Below, piece by piece: positions 51,694-63,466 of a DNA stretch of 64,000 bases (position 1 is the first letter of the stretch; every line of letters starts with the position of its first letter). Source of the stretch: Formicarius rufipectus. Its lineage: Eukaryota; Chordata; Aves; Passeriformes; Formicariidae. Under the pieces are notes generated by a model. The model worked only from the letters and a program-made list of their open reading frames with translations. It was not told the DNA's origin and searched no databases. The stretch lies in assembly GCA_013399695.1 (NCBI GenBank), contig VXAU01002343.1, positions 93,012-157,011 on the forward strand. Reading direction: 5' to 3'. The position numbers and the translations under genes are program-made.

Positions 51694-53335
51694 ATCATTT
51701 TGCATACACAAAGTTGGTCCACAGGCAAGAATCTCTGAAAATCCTGCCTGTTCTTGTATATTTTAACAGGTTTAGACTGATACTTGTACCTGTAGAAACC
51801 ATAAACACACCACTGGTCTGTATGGGCATCAAAGGTGTCACACCATTTTGAATGGTGCTGGACAGAGGTGGTATCAGTTAAGAGCTGAGAACCAAGGCAG
51901 CTGTGCATATTGGTGTTTCCTCCTACAAAACGTGCTTGAATGATCAAATATTATACAGATAGTTCAGGATCCCATTTCAGAGATCAAAAACCTCAGTAAG
52001 TTACACTCACTGCTGCAGTAAAAGCAAATTTACTGTGTTTCTTTTATGAAGATATCCTAGAACTAAGAATCAAGAACACCAGTTTACAAATCTGTTGCCT
52101 TGGAAAGTTCAGTTTAGGCAAAGACATGAAGCACCTCTGCAGAAGAGTCAAGCTCCATCCAACAAGTCCTTTTGTTCTGGACTTGTCTAAGTGCCAAGCA
52201 TAAGGCTGTGAAATAAGAGCAAAACTCAGAATTTCAGGTACAGCTAAACTACTCTTTCTGATTTTATTATTCTGGCAAGTGTGAGTCACAGTCTGTCTCT
52301 ACACTTTGAAAGCAAGAGAAGAATAATACAGTATTTCATCCAGATCAAGCAGCCACAGGCAATGTGGACTGCAGCCAACTCATTAGCAGTTTGAATAATA
52401 ACAAGCAAACAAAAAAAATCTGTAACTGTTTTAATAGACTGCTGTATGATGCATCCATTGAAACTGTGTTTCGGTTTGAATGGAAGGTGCAGAGGGCTTT
52501 TTCTTTCTTACTATAAAACTGAGAGAATAGCTGACTTTTGAGTCAGTTTCCAAGTACCAGGAGAAGAAGAAAAGGTACACTGGGATTGAAATATTTTGTG
52601 ATTTTAATTTATCTTTAAAAACACCATTTGAAAAATAAAGGCAGAAATAGACTTCCAGATGAAACCTTCCATAAATCCAGATAAATGCATACATATACAC
52701 ATTTGGACATTTCTACATTGTATTAATTTGTTGCAACTGAGAACATTAAACATTGCCTTTTGTTTATCTGCAGTTTTAGACAATCTCTGCATTCCATTTT
52801 CAATATTCTTTCTTTTCCACCCCTAAATTCTGTTCACAATTGACCAGACTGTCTGTGGAGGGGCTGGAGTGCTAAAGGTTAAGAAGCCATTATCTTTATT
52901 CTATCAAAAACAGTCTGAAGATACAAGTTTATCCAACTCCTTAAAATCAGATTAGCTTTTGAAGCACAGATGCTACCAGCTCTTCATTAAATGAAGATCT
53001 TGCCGCCTTCTGTGTTTGCTGGAGATTTGTATTACATATTCTGAAACAAACCTAGACAAATGGTTTATTCACATTCTCCTACCACCTCTCTTCCCATACA
53101 AGTGAAGGCATGCTGCCACTATATGCTGCTCCCAAATCTCTTAGCAAGAACCATTTAGTAAAAAATATTCAGTGTGTGACCCCTTCTCCTTGGACATCAC
53201 TGGAAAGGTAAATAGCTAGACAGTGACCACTGCTAGCCCAAAAATCTTAGAGCTCAGCAAGAACTTGTATATTAATGGAGAGACAGGCCTCATTCACATC
53301 ATGTGCATCAATTATGTTATTCAGGCACTATTCAG
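51694..53335. other. Intergenic, nothing recognised
   Basis: AT-rich with a few small frames; no gene or named repeat. Confidence 0.5.
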
Positions 53336-53464
53336 TAACTTAGATAGTGATCTTCTCCATGATTTTACCAGGCCTCAAAGTGAGACTGACAGGTCTGTAG
53401 CTTCCAAGGTCAACTTTCTTGCCCTTCTTGAAAGTTGGGATGTTAGCTATCCGGGTTGGATATA
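53336..53464 (-). repeat. CR1 LINE segment (left part), minus orientation
   Basis: Reverse CR1 RT-region text: GATCTTCTCCATGATTTTAC, CCAGGCCTCAAAGTGAGACT and GACAGGTCTGTAGCTTCCAA. It is interrupted by a solo LTR and resumes at about 53988. Confidence 0.85.
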
Positions 53465-53983
53465 TGGGGTGATGAAGCCTCGTTGGTGTGTTGGGTGGTG
53501 GGATGGTCACAACGATATGAATTTAGGCTCCTAGGCTAGGATTTTAGTCCATGCATCTAGGAGAGGGTGCGGGGGTGCTCTCCCCTGGTTCCCCCCCCGG
53601 CCATGTGGTGCCAGAGCCCTGGGCAAAGGACAAAGACACCACACCAGCTTGGGGAAGGTCCGAGCAGAGAGAGAGTTTATTCAGGAAGCAGGGACTTTTT
53701 ATAGTCCCTTGGAGGGGGTTCAGGTTCTCCAATGGGGGGAAAAGGTATTGTGTGGCTTTGGGCCAACAGGGATGAGGGGATTAACATATAGGTGGGGAAA
53801 GGTTTCAGGGAGAAAGGTGGGTCACGCCCCTCTGTTCCCTGGGGGGTGGTCTTGGAATGCCGAAGGGGCTCTCTGGGAAGGGCACATGGTATCGGGGAAG
53901 TTGTACAAAGGGATTCTGGGAAGGGGAAAACATGGATTCCAGCGGGGGACATACATGGCAAAGGTAAACATACATTTTACACA
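53465..53983 (-). mobile_element. Solo LTR (family C) inserted in CR1, minus orientation
   Basis: About 519 bp. On the minus strand it starts TGTGTAAAATG and contains GACTATAAAAAGTCCC (TATA box at plus 53697-53703) and GAATAAACTCTCTC (poly(A) signal near plus 53678). The far end lies near CATCACCCCA. AT-rich bases flank both sides (TATA and ATAT), so the target duplication is ambiguous by one base. The layout, with TATA about 20-30 bases before AATAAA, resembles a short-R retroviral LTR. The plus-strand frames across it (53551-53990) are antisense. Confidence 0.78.
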
Positions 53984-53987
53984 ATAT

Positions 53988-54614
53988 TAAAGCATCAGTT
54001 CAAGGTATCCACATTCTCTGGATGGCTTTCTTCTGTCCATCTCTGGCAGGACTCTTTCCAGGTTGTATATGGGAAATCCATTCCCACAGTTAGCCAGCTG
54101 GCAGTTGACTGGGACCTCTCCAGGTTCCAGAAGAGGCCTCGTGATGGCATCAGCCAGTCCTTTGAGTATTCTTGAATGAATCCTATCAGGCCCTATAGAC
54201 TTGTAGGGATCCAGCTGGAGAGGCAGATCCTGCACAAGTTGTGGGTTTTTTTCGTTCTTGCTGCTGTGGTCCTCCAACTCAGGGCACTGGGACCCCCTTA
54301 GCTTGTCATCGGTGCTGAAGGCAGAGGCCAAGAAAGCATTAAACACCTCTGCCCTTTTTTTGTCCCCCTCTGTGAGGTGACCATCCTCATCCTGGAACAG
54401 GTTGATGTTATCTCTGCACTTCCTTTTACTATTAATGATCTAAATAAACTCTGTTGTGCCCCACAGTTCTGGTAACCTCAACCTTAGTTGAGTTTTGGAC
54501 ACACAAATTTTCCCCCTACAGTGATGAGCAGCATCTCCCTATTCCTCTCATGTCACCAGACCATAGGCATACTTTTTGCTTTAGCTCCACAAGAAGATCC
54601 CTGCTCAACCTAGC
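53988..54614 (-). repeat. CR1 LINE segment (middle part), minus orientation
   Basis: Continues the CR1 from 53336 after the LTR. Reverse CR1 text includes GTGATGGCATCAGCCAGTCC, GTCATCGGTGCTGAAGGCAG and ACACCTCTGCCCTTTTTTTG. The minus frame 53987-54346 reads old ORF2 text ending inside the LTR edge. It is broken by a second LTR at 54615. Confidence 0.85.
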
Positions 54615-54948
54615 TGCGGAATTAGTGGGAAATCGGACACAGCACGATGACCCATATGATCTCAGGCTAATGCCCATTTATTGTTTACAAAGCACATTGT
54701 TTTATACATTTAGAGCATCAGCATCACACATACATCAAGCATTTATTGGCTACTACCTACTGTCCACTTGTCACGTAGGCATCTCTTTATTAATTTATTT
54801 TTGCAAGTTCATACATGTTTCCCATCTGCAGTTTTATCTCCTGTATCTTTTTCAAGGTCTTTCCCACACAGACACATCGTCTCACAGACTCAGAATATCT
54901 GGATTGCTCATACTTACAGTATGCCCTTGTTCTTGCAAATATCCCACA
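54615..54948 (-). mobile_element. Solo LTR (family D, ERVK-like) with exact 6-bp TSD, inside CR1
   Basis: A compact 334-bp LTR starting TGCGGAATTAGTGGG and ending ATATCCCACA on the plus strand. It is flanked by CCTAGC at 54609-54614 and 54949-54954, an exact 6-bp target duplication as expected for alpha/betaretrovirus-like elements. On the minus strand it has TATAAAAC (about 54701-54708) and AATAAATG (about 54676-54683), followed by GATTTCCCACTA near its 3' end. This is the best-defined insertion in the window. Confidence 0.88.
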
Positions 54949-54954
54949 CCTAGC

Positions 54955-55312
54955 TGGTCTTCTGCCTTGCCTGCTTGACTTTTGACACCTTGGAATTCTC
55001 TCTTCCTATGCCCTTAGAAATAGTGGTGCTTAAAAAAAATGATCATCACTGATTGACTCCAGCACCTTATAAAATGTTTTCTCAGGAGCCTCACTAACTA
55101 GTTTCTGAAGTCAGCGTTCCTCATTTCCAGGGTTGATGCTTTGCTGGCACTTTTCCTCTTGCCACCAGTTTTGCTACTGATCACCAATTATCCCCCAAAC
55201 CTTCTGCTAATGAGCAACAAATCAAGGAGAGCATCATTCTTGGTCAGCTCCTTTAGTACTTGCAACATGAAGTTATCATTCAGGTGTTTTAGGAATCTTC
55301 TGGACACCTAAT
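54955..55312 (-). repeat. CR1 LINE segment (5'-most part), minus orientation
   Basis: Resumes the same CR1 after the family D LTR: GCACTTTTCCTCTTGCCACC, CAAATCAAGGAGAGCATCAT, CTCCTTTAGTACTTGCAACA and GAAGTTATCATTCAGGTGTT are reverse-strand CR1 phrases from upstream of the RT. It ends abruptly next to a forward CR1. Confidence 0.8.
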
Positions 55313-56560
55313 GCAGCCATTGGTTACAACCAGCATGGCTTCATGAGGGGAAAGTCTTGCTTGTCAAACTTGATTTCCTGTTATGACAAGGTAATCCACC
55401 TAGTTGACCAAGGGAAACCAGTTAATTCTTTTGGATTTCAATAATGCTTTGGATAATGCCTCTCACAGGATCATTCTGAAAAAATGTCCAGCAGCACACA
55501 GCTGGATAAACACACCATGTGATGGGTGAGCAACTGGCTCGTGGGTCAGGCACAAAGCACAGAGGGTTACAGTGAATGGAGTGACATCAGGCTGGCAACC
55601 TATCACTAGTGGGGCTCCACAGGGCTCCATTCCAGGGCCAGCGCTCTTCCAGATCTTCATACATGACTTGAATGCAGGACTCAAAGGGATACTAAGTTTG
55701 CCAGTTATACTAAATTGGCAGGAGCTGTTGACTTCCTGGAAGGCAGGGAGGCCCCACAGGGAGACCTGAACAAGTCAGGGGGCTGGGCAATCACCAACTG
55801 TATGAAGCTCAAGAAGGACAAGTGCTGGATTCTGCACCTGGGATGGGACAACCCTGGATGTATGGACAGAGGGGGAATGAGAAGCTGGAAAGCAGCGTCA
55901 GAAAAGGGCCCTGGGTGTCCTGGTCAGTTGCCAGTTGGATATCAGTCAGCAGTACTCTGGAGCTAAGAGGGCAACGCTGTCCTGGGGGGCATCAGGCATA
56001 GCATCACCAGCTGGGTGAGGGAGGGGATTGTCCTGTTCTGTTCTGCACTGGGGTGGCCTCACTTGCAATATTGGGGCAGTTTTGGACACCACACTGTAAG
56101 GATATAAAACCATTGGAAAGCATCTAATGAGGGGCAACAAGGATGGCGACAGGTCTTGAGGGGAAGCATGTGAGGATTGGCTGAGGTGTGTTCAGCCTGG
56201 GGGAGACTGAGGGGAGTCCTCACTGCAGTTACAACTTCCTTATGAGCGCAGTAGAGAGGCAGACACTGACCCCTTTCTCTATGGTGACTAATGACAGTAC
56301 GTGAGGGAATGGCATGGAGCTGTGTTGGGGACATTTAGGCTGGGTATCAGGGAAGGCTCTTCACTGAGAGGACGGTTGAGCACTGGAACAGGCTCCTCAG
56401 GGAAGTGATCACAGCAGCAAGCCTGACAGAGGTTAAGAAATGTTTGACAACATTCTCAGGTACACATTGTGATTTTTGGAGCTGTCCTGTGCATGGTCAC
56501 AAATCAGACTGATGATTCTTGGGCTCAGTACCTTCCAACTCAGAATATTCTATGATTCTG
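55313..56560 (+). repeat. CR1 LINE, RT region to 3' end, plus orientation
   Basis: Forward CR1 starting with text equivalent to 'NQHGFMRGKSCLSNLISCYDKV' and going through the RT motif GAPQGSIPGPALFQIFIHDL (about 55611-55670). The segment that should hold the catalytic aspartates reads KFASYTKLAGAVD, so the active-site pair is lost. It continues through the C-terminal domain and tail to TATTCTATGATTCT at 56548-56561. Stops and frameshifts are common; it is dead. Confidence 0.92.
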
Positions 56561-58246
56561 CTCTGTGTTTGTAGCTGCAGGCATGTGTCCACTGAATGAC
56601 TACACCAGATGAATACCTTACATATACTTGGCTTTGAAATGGCTGCTAAATTTAGAGAAGCTAAGAAAAGCCTGTAATTTTCAGTCTTACAAATTCTGCA
56701 AAAATCTGTAAAAACCACTAGACATGTCTGTCACATTATGACAGATCCCAGAGCTAAAGCAGCTCATGTGTGCCCCAAAGTGTATCTGTTAGAAGAATGG
56801 ACATAGCCGGAATGCTGAAGAAAAAGAATACTGGCACTAATGCTAGATCTAAATCCTCTAACACAACTAAAAGTAAAGTCTGATTTCTAATGCAGCGTAT
56901 GAAATAACACAGGCAGATGAGTGCCTATTTCCAGCAGGTCTCACAGCTCAGTTTCTTGCCTGGTCTGTTGGCAGCTACTGCAGGCTTTCCTTTCCAAAAC
57001 AAAGGCAGAAGAAGGAAAGTAACATTAACCTTCTTGAAGCCAGCTCTCTTCTTAAAGATACTAAAAAAACCCCAACAAAACCAAAAAACATAAGTAGGAA
57101 GAAAAACAAGGTACAAAAAAAGAACTTGTTTGCATCTGGAAGAAGAAAGTATATAAAAATTTTTCATATTCCAGAGCAACCTTCTTTCTACAGCAGTTCT
57201 GTAGTTTTCAGTAGTATATCTTGCTAAAGTGACCTACTGATCACTTTAAAAAAACCCAATAACTTAGATCTATGATCCACATGAAAAACAGGAACACATT
57301 AACAATATTCTTAAAAAGGTGACATTTTTTTTTCATCTCACACTGATTTACATTTTCACATGGGCAAAAAACAGCCACTCTGGACAAAGTGTATTACTTC
57401 TGGAAGACAAAAAAAGTATAGATGAAGAATCAAAACATGTTCATTCTAAGTGATGGGAAGAGAACCAGAACAGAATAGCCCAAAGCAAATGTTTTTTTCC
57501 ACCATGGAGCAGCTGCTCTACATTGACAGCATTATTTCTCAGTCTGCTTAAAGATACAGATCTGATACCATAGAGTAGAACTATAAAACTCTCAGCAATG
57601 AAAGGAAGTGTTTGATACAATAAAATATCAGCACGGTATCTGCTGCCATTCTGAGAACTCGTCTTCCCTCTTGCAGACTATATGAAGGCACATCCTCCAC
57701 TTCATATGGCAAAATGCCCTAAAATTTTATGCCTAGAAAATGCTACTGCCCAATTTAACAGATACATCAGCCAAGCGCAGGTATCCAGCATGCAACTTAG
57801 TTCTTGCCTCAAGACAACGATGATGTAATAGCTGGCTAGAGCTGAATCACAGATCTCTGAAAAGGCTAGTTTTATGTATTGAAAGTTGGATTTAAAAACT
57901 TGACTAGAGAAGGGCCTTACACTATCTGGGCTGAAGGCAATGTTGTCCTTGCTTAGAGCAGGAATTCGGACAAGAGGACCTGCCAAGGTCCACTCCCATC
58001 TGAATGACTCTCTGGCACAGCTTTCTTGATATTCACAGAAACTTTAAAAGAAACCAACCCAGGAACTGGAATATTTTACCCAAGTTCTTGAATGTAGTTT
58101 AATTCAACACGTCCTTGCACTTGGGAAAGTTGAGGAACTTGAAAAAGCCACTTTGAAGTCTATACAGTAAAACATAGCACACAATTAGAATTCCTTTACA
58201 TGCCTCTTTGGTGAATTACTTTATAATACTTACAGTGAGATGTCAT
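56561..58246. other. Intergenic, between CR1 and SLC25A46 3' UTR
   Basis: AT-rich DNA with T-runs and scattered short open frames (for example 56925-57179, 57702-57986 on the minus strand) that match nothing. Part may belong to a longer SLC25A46 3' UTR, but no signal decides it. Confidence 0.5.
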
Positions 58247-59622
58247 TTTATTTCATACACTATACACTAAATTTGCAGTTAACAATATTTCAAAATAACT
58301 AGTTCCCAAGTTCACTTTACTTTCCATTTCAACACTTAGGCATTTAAAACACATGAAAGAGTAATAATAAAGTAGATCTGATTTAAAATCAGAACTTACG
58401 AACAGCAACAACTTGGCATTATTTTGCCATGACTACTTTCCATAATTGATAACTACACAATGACTAAGCATTAAAATGCAGGACAATTTACAGCATTCAC
58501 AGACTTGCCACAAAAATGTGAAAAAAGAAACAGCCTCTCATACAATTTAAAAGTGACTTTCTACATGCTTGTTTTATTTGCTGAAAACCATCTCCCTCCC
58601 TCCTAGCATTCAATGACGAAAACAGGAAGGACTAAGTTATTTCAAATGATCAGAAATCATTTTCAGGCTGAGTTTGAAGGGGAAGAGGGCAAAAAATATA
58701 CATTTCAGTGACTTGCCTGCACAAAAACCAGACTTAACTCTGCTCCACAAAATATTGAATCTAGCAGAGATTCTACATGAAGGACATCAGTGTTAAATAG
58801 TAACCAGGTAATTTGATACATACCTCTCTGATCTAACAAAAGAGAAACTCTAGAAGACTCAATCATTTTTTTAAGCTTTCTTTTTGAACACCACTGCTAC
58901 TACACATATTTGTAAGATTATTTAACTCTCATATGAAGTAGCAGCGAAACTAAATCCTGAATTTATCACTGGAAAATCAACTAAAAATGGCACTTACACA
59001 TGCATACATCCATTTCCAATTTGCTTTATTCACACACCTTAGTTACTGTAAGCCTTGCAAACAAACTGCAAGACAGTCCAATTTGCATTCTGTGCAACTT
59101 TGCCCAAATCTCACTTTTCATGGTTCTTGTACAAAGCAAAATTCCTTAGTCATCTTCTGCCACACTGCAGCAAAGTAAGTTGTCTAAGTACCTGTAAATT
59201 ATGACATTTAAGTCTACTTACTTTTACAGTTCCTATTTTACTCACAGTAATTCCTTTGAACTGACTAACAGTCCATATTAAATACCAGATCTGATGCTTA
59301 TAAAGCAGATATTAACAATTCATATCCATTCCTTAAGTCAGAGAACTGGTAAGAGGAAAGGTAAATCCTCACTCCAATCACATTTGAAATCTGATCCCCT
59401 TTTATGACTGCATATGGTGTATTCAATTTGTGTCTATCATTTTTGAACAGTACTTATTTAATTACACTTCGGAAACTATATCCCCATATTTAAAACAAGT
59501 TGTTTTACAGTGTAAGGAGAATCCACTAAGTGGATTCTTCAGAGTTCATTTTCTAAGCCATTTTAAAGAACTAGGTTAGCAAGTCAACCATGACCACTGT
59601 GCTAGATCCAGACCTGGACAGA
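58247..59622 (-). other. SLC25A46: Probable SLC25A46 3' UTR, end uncertain
   Basis: AT-rich sequence directly downstream of the stop codon on the minus strand. AATAAA poly(A) signals on that strand occur at 59025-59030, 58573-58578 and 58247-58252, so several transcript ends are possible. The stretch has no long ORF and no recognisable repeat. The left limit given is the farthest of these signals and is an inference; RNA evidence would be needed to choose. Confidence 0.45.
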
Positions 59623-60201
59623 CTAAGAAACATTTCGAAGCAGTGTTGAGTAAATAATTTTGGTAAGCTGTAAAACTGCTGCATGCAAGGTATATTGTAC
59701 TACAACAGCTCCAAATCCTTTATAAAAACCTTGCATTCCTTCTTCCCGTTTTATAGTATTTATGCAGTCTTTCATTCCCTCATACTGAGTATTGATTGGA
59801 AGCACTTCATAGCCAAGGTCTGTATTGTCAATTATTGTGCGTGTCCCCTGAATATGAAGGCGGTGTAAAACTGTTTCCAGTGGGTAAAGCATGACATCAG
59901 CACAAAGGCTAGCAGCAAAGCTAGCAATTAGTTCTGGAAAATATGCATCCAGCATGCTCTGCACAGAAGTGGAGCTCTCAGTTGGAAGGTTGTGGGAATT
60001 ATCCCTTTTCAGAACAAACAAAACAAGCTTCTGGACGACAGAACGGATGACGTAGTGAAGAACTCCATGTAGAGCAGTTGGGAAAGTCAAGACCATGAGA
60101 GGGAGGAGGCGCTTGCTATGGGGTACTCCCATGCCTACGACTCTGCCAATTCCTTCTTTCACGCAGTCCAGGATGCCAGGATTGTCGCGAATTATTTCAC
60201 T
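59623..60201 (-). CDS. SLC25A46: SLC25A46 terminal coding exon (C-terminal 192 residues plus stop)
   Basis: Terminal coding exon of the outer-mitochondrial-membrane solute carrier SLC25A46. The family protein works with MFN2, OPA1 and the MICOS complex in mitochondrial fusion/fission, cristae shape and lipid transfer (established knowledge). The reading frame runs from a TAG-ended acceptor just above 60201 in phase 0, beginning SEIIRDNPGILDC, to a TAG stop at 59623-59625. Visible family marks are the carrier-like signature PLETVLHR at exon residues 107-114, HIQGTRTIIDNTDLGYEVLP just after it, and the EGMQGFYKGFG carrier motif at about 154-164. The C-terminus is YSTLLRNVS. No frameshift or internal stop is present. 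The frame has no ATG at the exon start; the first residues are read through from the previous exon. Identification rests on recalled similarity to vertebrate SLC25A46, and the match is strong. Confidence 0.95.
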   Translation of the reverse strand, partial: SEIIRDNPGILDCVKEGIGRVVGMGVPHSKRLLPLMVLTFPTALHGVLHYVIRSVVQKLVLFVLKRDNSHNLPTESSTSVQSMLDAYFPELIASFAASLCADVMLYPLETVLHRLHIQGTRTIIDNTDLGYEVLPINTQYEGMKDCINTIKREEGMQGFYKGFGAVVVQYTLHAAVLQLTKIIYSTLLRNVS

Positions 60202-62968
60202 CTACAAGCACAAAGATGCAGTTAAAACTCATGATGACCGCTTCAACACCATCCTGACATCCACTCTGACACTTCATCACTGATGAACTTTCAAAAAACA
60301 GTGTTAAATATTTGCATGTCATTGTGTCTACACAGCTGAATAAATAAGTCCTCTGCTGTAATACTCTTGATAGCATTCAATTAAATTTCCTCTTAAAAAA
60401 TGAACCCATCTTGAAGCGGCTTTTTTAATGCATACTGCAGTCATTTGTGTTTCAAGTCTGAACTTGAATGTACATAATAAAGACTTTTCTAACTAGAGCT
60501 GAAAGGTGATGTTTAATTTAGGAAGTTCAGCTTTGCATGTTTCCATTGCATTATATGCATTCAAAATGGTATTCTTTACCTATGCTGTCTGTTAGTAAAG
60601 AGATAATTATTTTGTTCACGTAGTGAAAGTAAAAACCAATTATTTACTCTGTTACATTCCAGTACTGAGTGCAGGATTAAGCTAAGAACATTGTTTTCCT
60701 TTCTAATGCTTATGCAAACTCCAGTGTTTTATTATGTGATTTATACTCAAAATACAAGATTTGGGTGTTCTCCTCAGTGACCACGTTTCTGAGTCCATGT
60801 GTGTCCTGACCTCATGCCAGGATAAACCACCAGAATACTTCTCAGTATTCTGAGGAAGGACTAAACAGCCTGCAAAGCCAGGATGGTCAGTCTGTGCAAG
60901 AAAGAAACTAATTCAAAAACTTGAAATCATAATTTTGTTCCAGAACTTTAAGTACAAGTTAAACACCACAATCTATACTGACCCCTCTCCTTCCCCACGC
61001 TCCCACTCACTGCACTTCAAAACTGTGCTTGCTTTAGCCAAACACGCCACCGTGAGGCCTGAGGTGCTCATGACAAAAGTGATGTGGCAGCTACGAATTT
61101 CTACATTTACAGCTATTTTCACGAAACATAACATATTTATTTGGAGAAGTACCAAATACTGTTGAGCAGTTTGACTTTTCAGAAGACAAAGTCAATATAA
61201 ACCTGTTGGTAGTAATCCTACAATCTTTGCAACTTTCCTGGTTTGTTATTGGTCACTGTCCTCTTGCAGCACAGGAATGTAAGGCAAAACTGCCCAGTCA
61301 AGTTGTTCCCCTGCACTAATTAATACAGCTTAAATAAAGTCTTCATAAAGGCTATAATTATCTCAGATATTAGTGGAAGTTTCATAACCAATCCTTTACA
61401 GAGGCGGTAACATGTATAAAAGGCTGTGAGAGATGCTGTTTTGGCTTTTTGACTCATTGAACTGCTTTCTGGCAAAGAAAGTTTATACTTATTTTGCAAA
61501 CAGGCTCTAAATCATGTTCTCTTTTGTCATTTATTGGTAAATATTTACCCATGTCCAACAATACAGGCAAAGTACTTCCTTTCATACAAAAATACAAGCA
61601 GTAAAATGCATAACATTCCATTCCATGGCCTGCTATGAACTCAAGAAACACTGACAGTGTTCTAGCACTGTTTTTAGTTTCGGAATTCTGGCCCATTCAG
61701 GTTAGAGTCATTCCCCAGAAACTGAGGGAGTTCGAGTTCCAACCAGCTTCCCAATATGAGAGCAGCTAAGTCTCCCAAGTCTTCCACAAACTCAGAGATC
61801 CCCTCAGGCTTAATTCTAACATACCTCAAGAGAAGACAGGGCTTTTTAAACAGAGTAAATCTAGAGAATGCAAGTTTGTTGTTGGGAGTCTCTATACGCC
61901 TCTTCCTGCATAGACATTTAATGTCACCTGTCCTGTTAATCCATAATATATGCAGGTCAGACAGAACAGCTTCCCTAGTACCTTCTGGGTCATTTAAGCT
62001 TCTGCACAGAGCAGAATTCTGCTCCTTATAAGTTCATGCCTGTAAAGTACACGTTGAAACTAAGAAAGAGTAGAAGTCAACCTTCTCCAAAGAAAGAGCA
62101 CCATTTTGGAGATATACACCAGCAAATCACTCCTGACAGTACTTAAAACTTGTCCATCTTATGAATGAAAATCATTATTTTGATGACTGAATGACCCAAG
62201 GAGTGACTATCCAGCACCCTCTACATGAGAGCTCACTTTATAGGAAGAGTTCCACTGGCTGCACAAAGATACTATCATGTTAATTAAGAGCAACTCATTA
62301 TATAGAAAGAATTACTCTGGACCACTTCTGCATAGCTACACCCTGCCTCTTCCCCAGAAAGAGCTGCAACACTTCACTCTAAGGCAGACTGCAACACAAT
62401 GCTATGGGCTGCTTGGTACAGTTACAGGACAAGCTAAGCTATATTCTAAGTGACAGGATCAGATATTAATTTTCATGGCTAAGGAAGGACAAGATGAAAA
62501 TTTAAAAGCTGATTGAATGAAAGCAGACCTAAAAGAGTAGTGTGCGGTATTTCATAAAAAAATACCCCAGAATAACTAGAAAAAGTTTATAGTTGTTAGG
62601 GTTGGGGGAGAGGATGGGTCACTGCAACAACTTGCCTATGAAGTCTTTAAAAAAGTTTACATAAGAGAAACTTCTTTATGGTTATCTCCTATAATATACA
62701 GATGTAACAAGTCCTTACTTCGTGCACAAAATATTCCAACTGCCTATATTAAATGTCCTAATTCTAGATTTAGAATCAAGATAGTACACTAATATACCCT
62801 TCATAGGAAACATCTTTTATCTCAGTTACTAACTCATGACTAACTCAAGCACAACACATGCAATTACTGCAACATAAACTTGAATTGAAAACTAAAGATT
62901 CAGTTCTCTGCATAATCTCTTCTGTAAAGAGAAGCACAGTATGTTTTTAAATGTTGTAAGTAAATTAC
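60202..62968 (-). other. SLC25A46 last intron (phase 0)
   Basis: This intron separates the 58-nt exon from the terminal exon. On the minus strand it begins GTAATT and ends TTGTAG. Both short ORFs inside it (60935-61165 and 61454-61696) look non-coding: no family similarity and no splice context. No clear CR1 or LTR copy was recognised in it, unlike the intergenic DNA to the left. Confidence 0.85.
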
Positions 62969-63026
62969 CTGTACAGTTTCAATCAGGCTCGCGGAATAAA
63001 AAGGCATTGCTATCACATGTGTTAAA
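62969..63026 (-). CDS. SLC25A46: SLC25A46 internal coding exon (58 nt)
   Basis: The minus strand reads acceptor TTTCTACAG, then 58 coding bases, then donor GTAATT. The first base completes a glycine codon split with the exon at 63467-63523 (GG|T). The remaining 19 codons read LTHVIAMPFYSASLIETVQ and join in phase 0 to SEIIRDN of the terminal exon. This MPFYSASLIETVQSEII join is typical of SLC25A46. The exon encodes part of a membrane-embedded segment of the carrier fold. It is too short for a simple ORF scan and was found by reading upstream of the terminal exon for the expected protein. Confidence 0.95.
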
Positions 63027-63466
63027 CTGTAGAAATTAATAAGATAACAATTAAAGTCATGACAATACTATAATTTTAGCCAAACATGATAATTGATAAA
63101 ATTAGATACCACATTATTCCTAAACCAAAATTAACAAGGCATAACTCCATTACCAAAACACACATCAACACGTTGCGAAAAACTTCAGTCAGAAGTTCTG
63201 CTAAGTTCTATTTCCATTGACCAGACTGATTCAGATCTAGAAGAATTTAATCTTCTAAATCAGGCTAGTTCCATACAGACACTGGGATCTAGTGTGAGAA
63301 AACCTGTGAAAGTGATGTATGCAATCAAGGCTGTTCAAAAAATCAACATCTGAAAATTACATTAGCAACCTGTTGAGTAGCCATAGCTGCAGACTAAACT
63401 AGTATATGTTTAGTAGTTTTAATGTTTAGCTAATGAGACATGAGGCATAACACATGCTATACTCAC
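63027..63466 (-). other. SLC25A46 intron (phase 2)
   Basis: A short 440-base intron between the 57-nt and 58-nt exons, with GTGAGT donor and TTTCTACAG acceptor on the minus strand. No repeat or other feature was seen inside it. Confidence 0.88.

Noticed and set aside
51423..51947. 174-codon minus frame and 113-codon plus frame with poly-Lys or poly-Phe
   Set aside because: Created by translation through the 85-base T tract.
60162..60164. Possible protein start at 60162 on the minus strand (GTG, read as Met in a frame beginning MKEGIGRV)
   Set aside because: It is an internal valine codon. The frame is open upstream to a splice acceptor at 60202 and joins upstream exons of SLC25A46.
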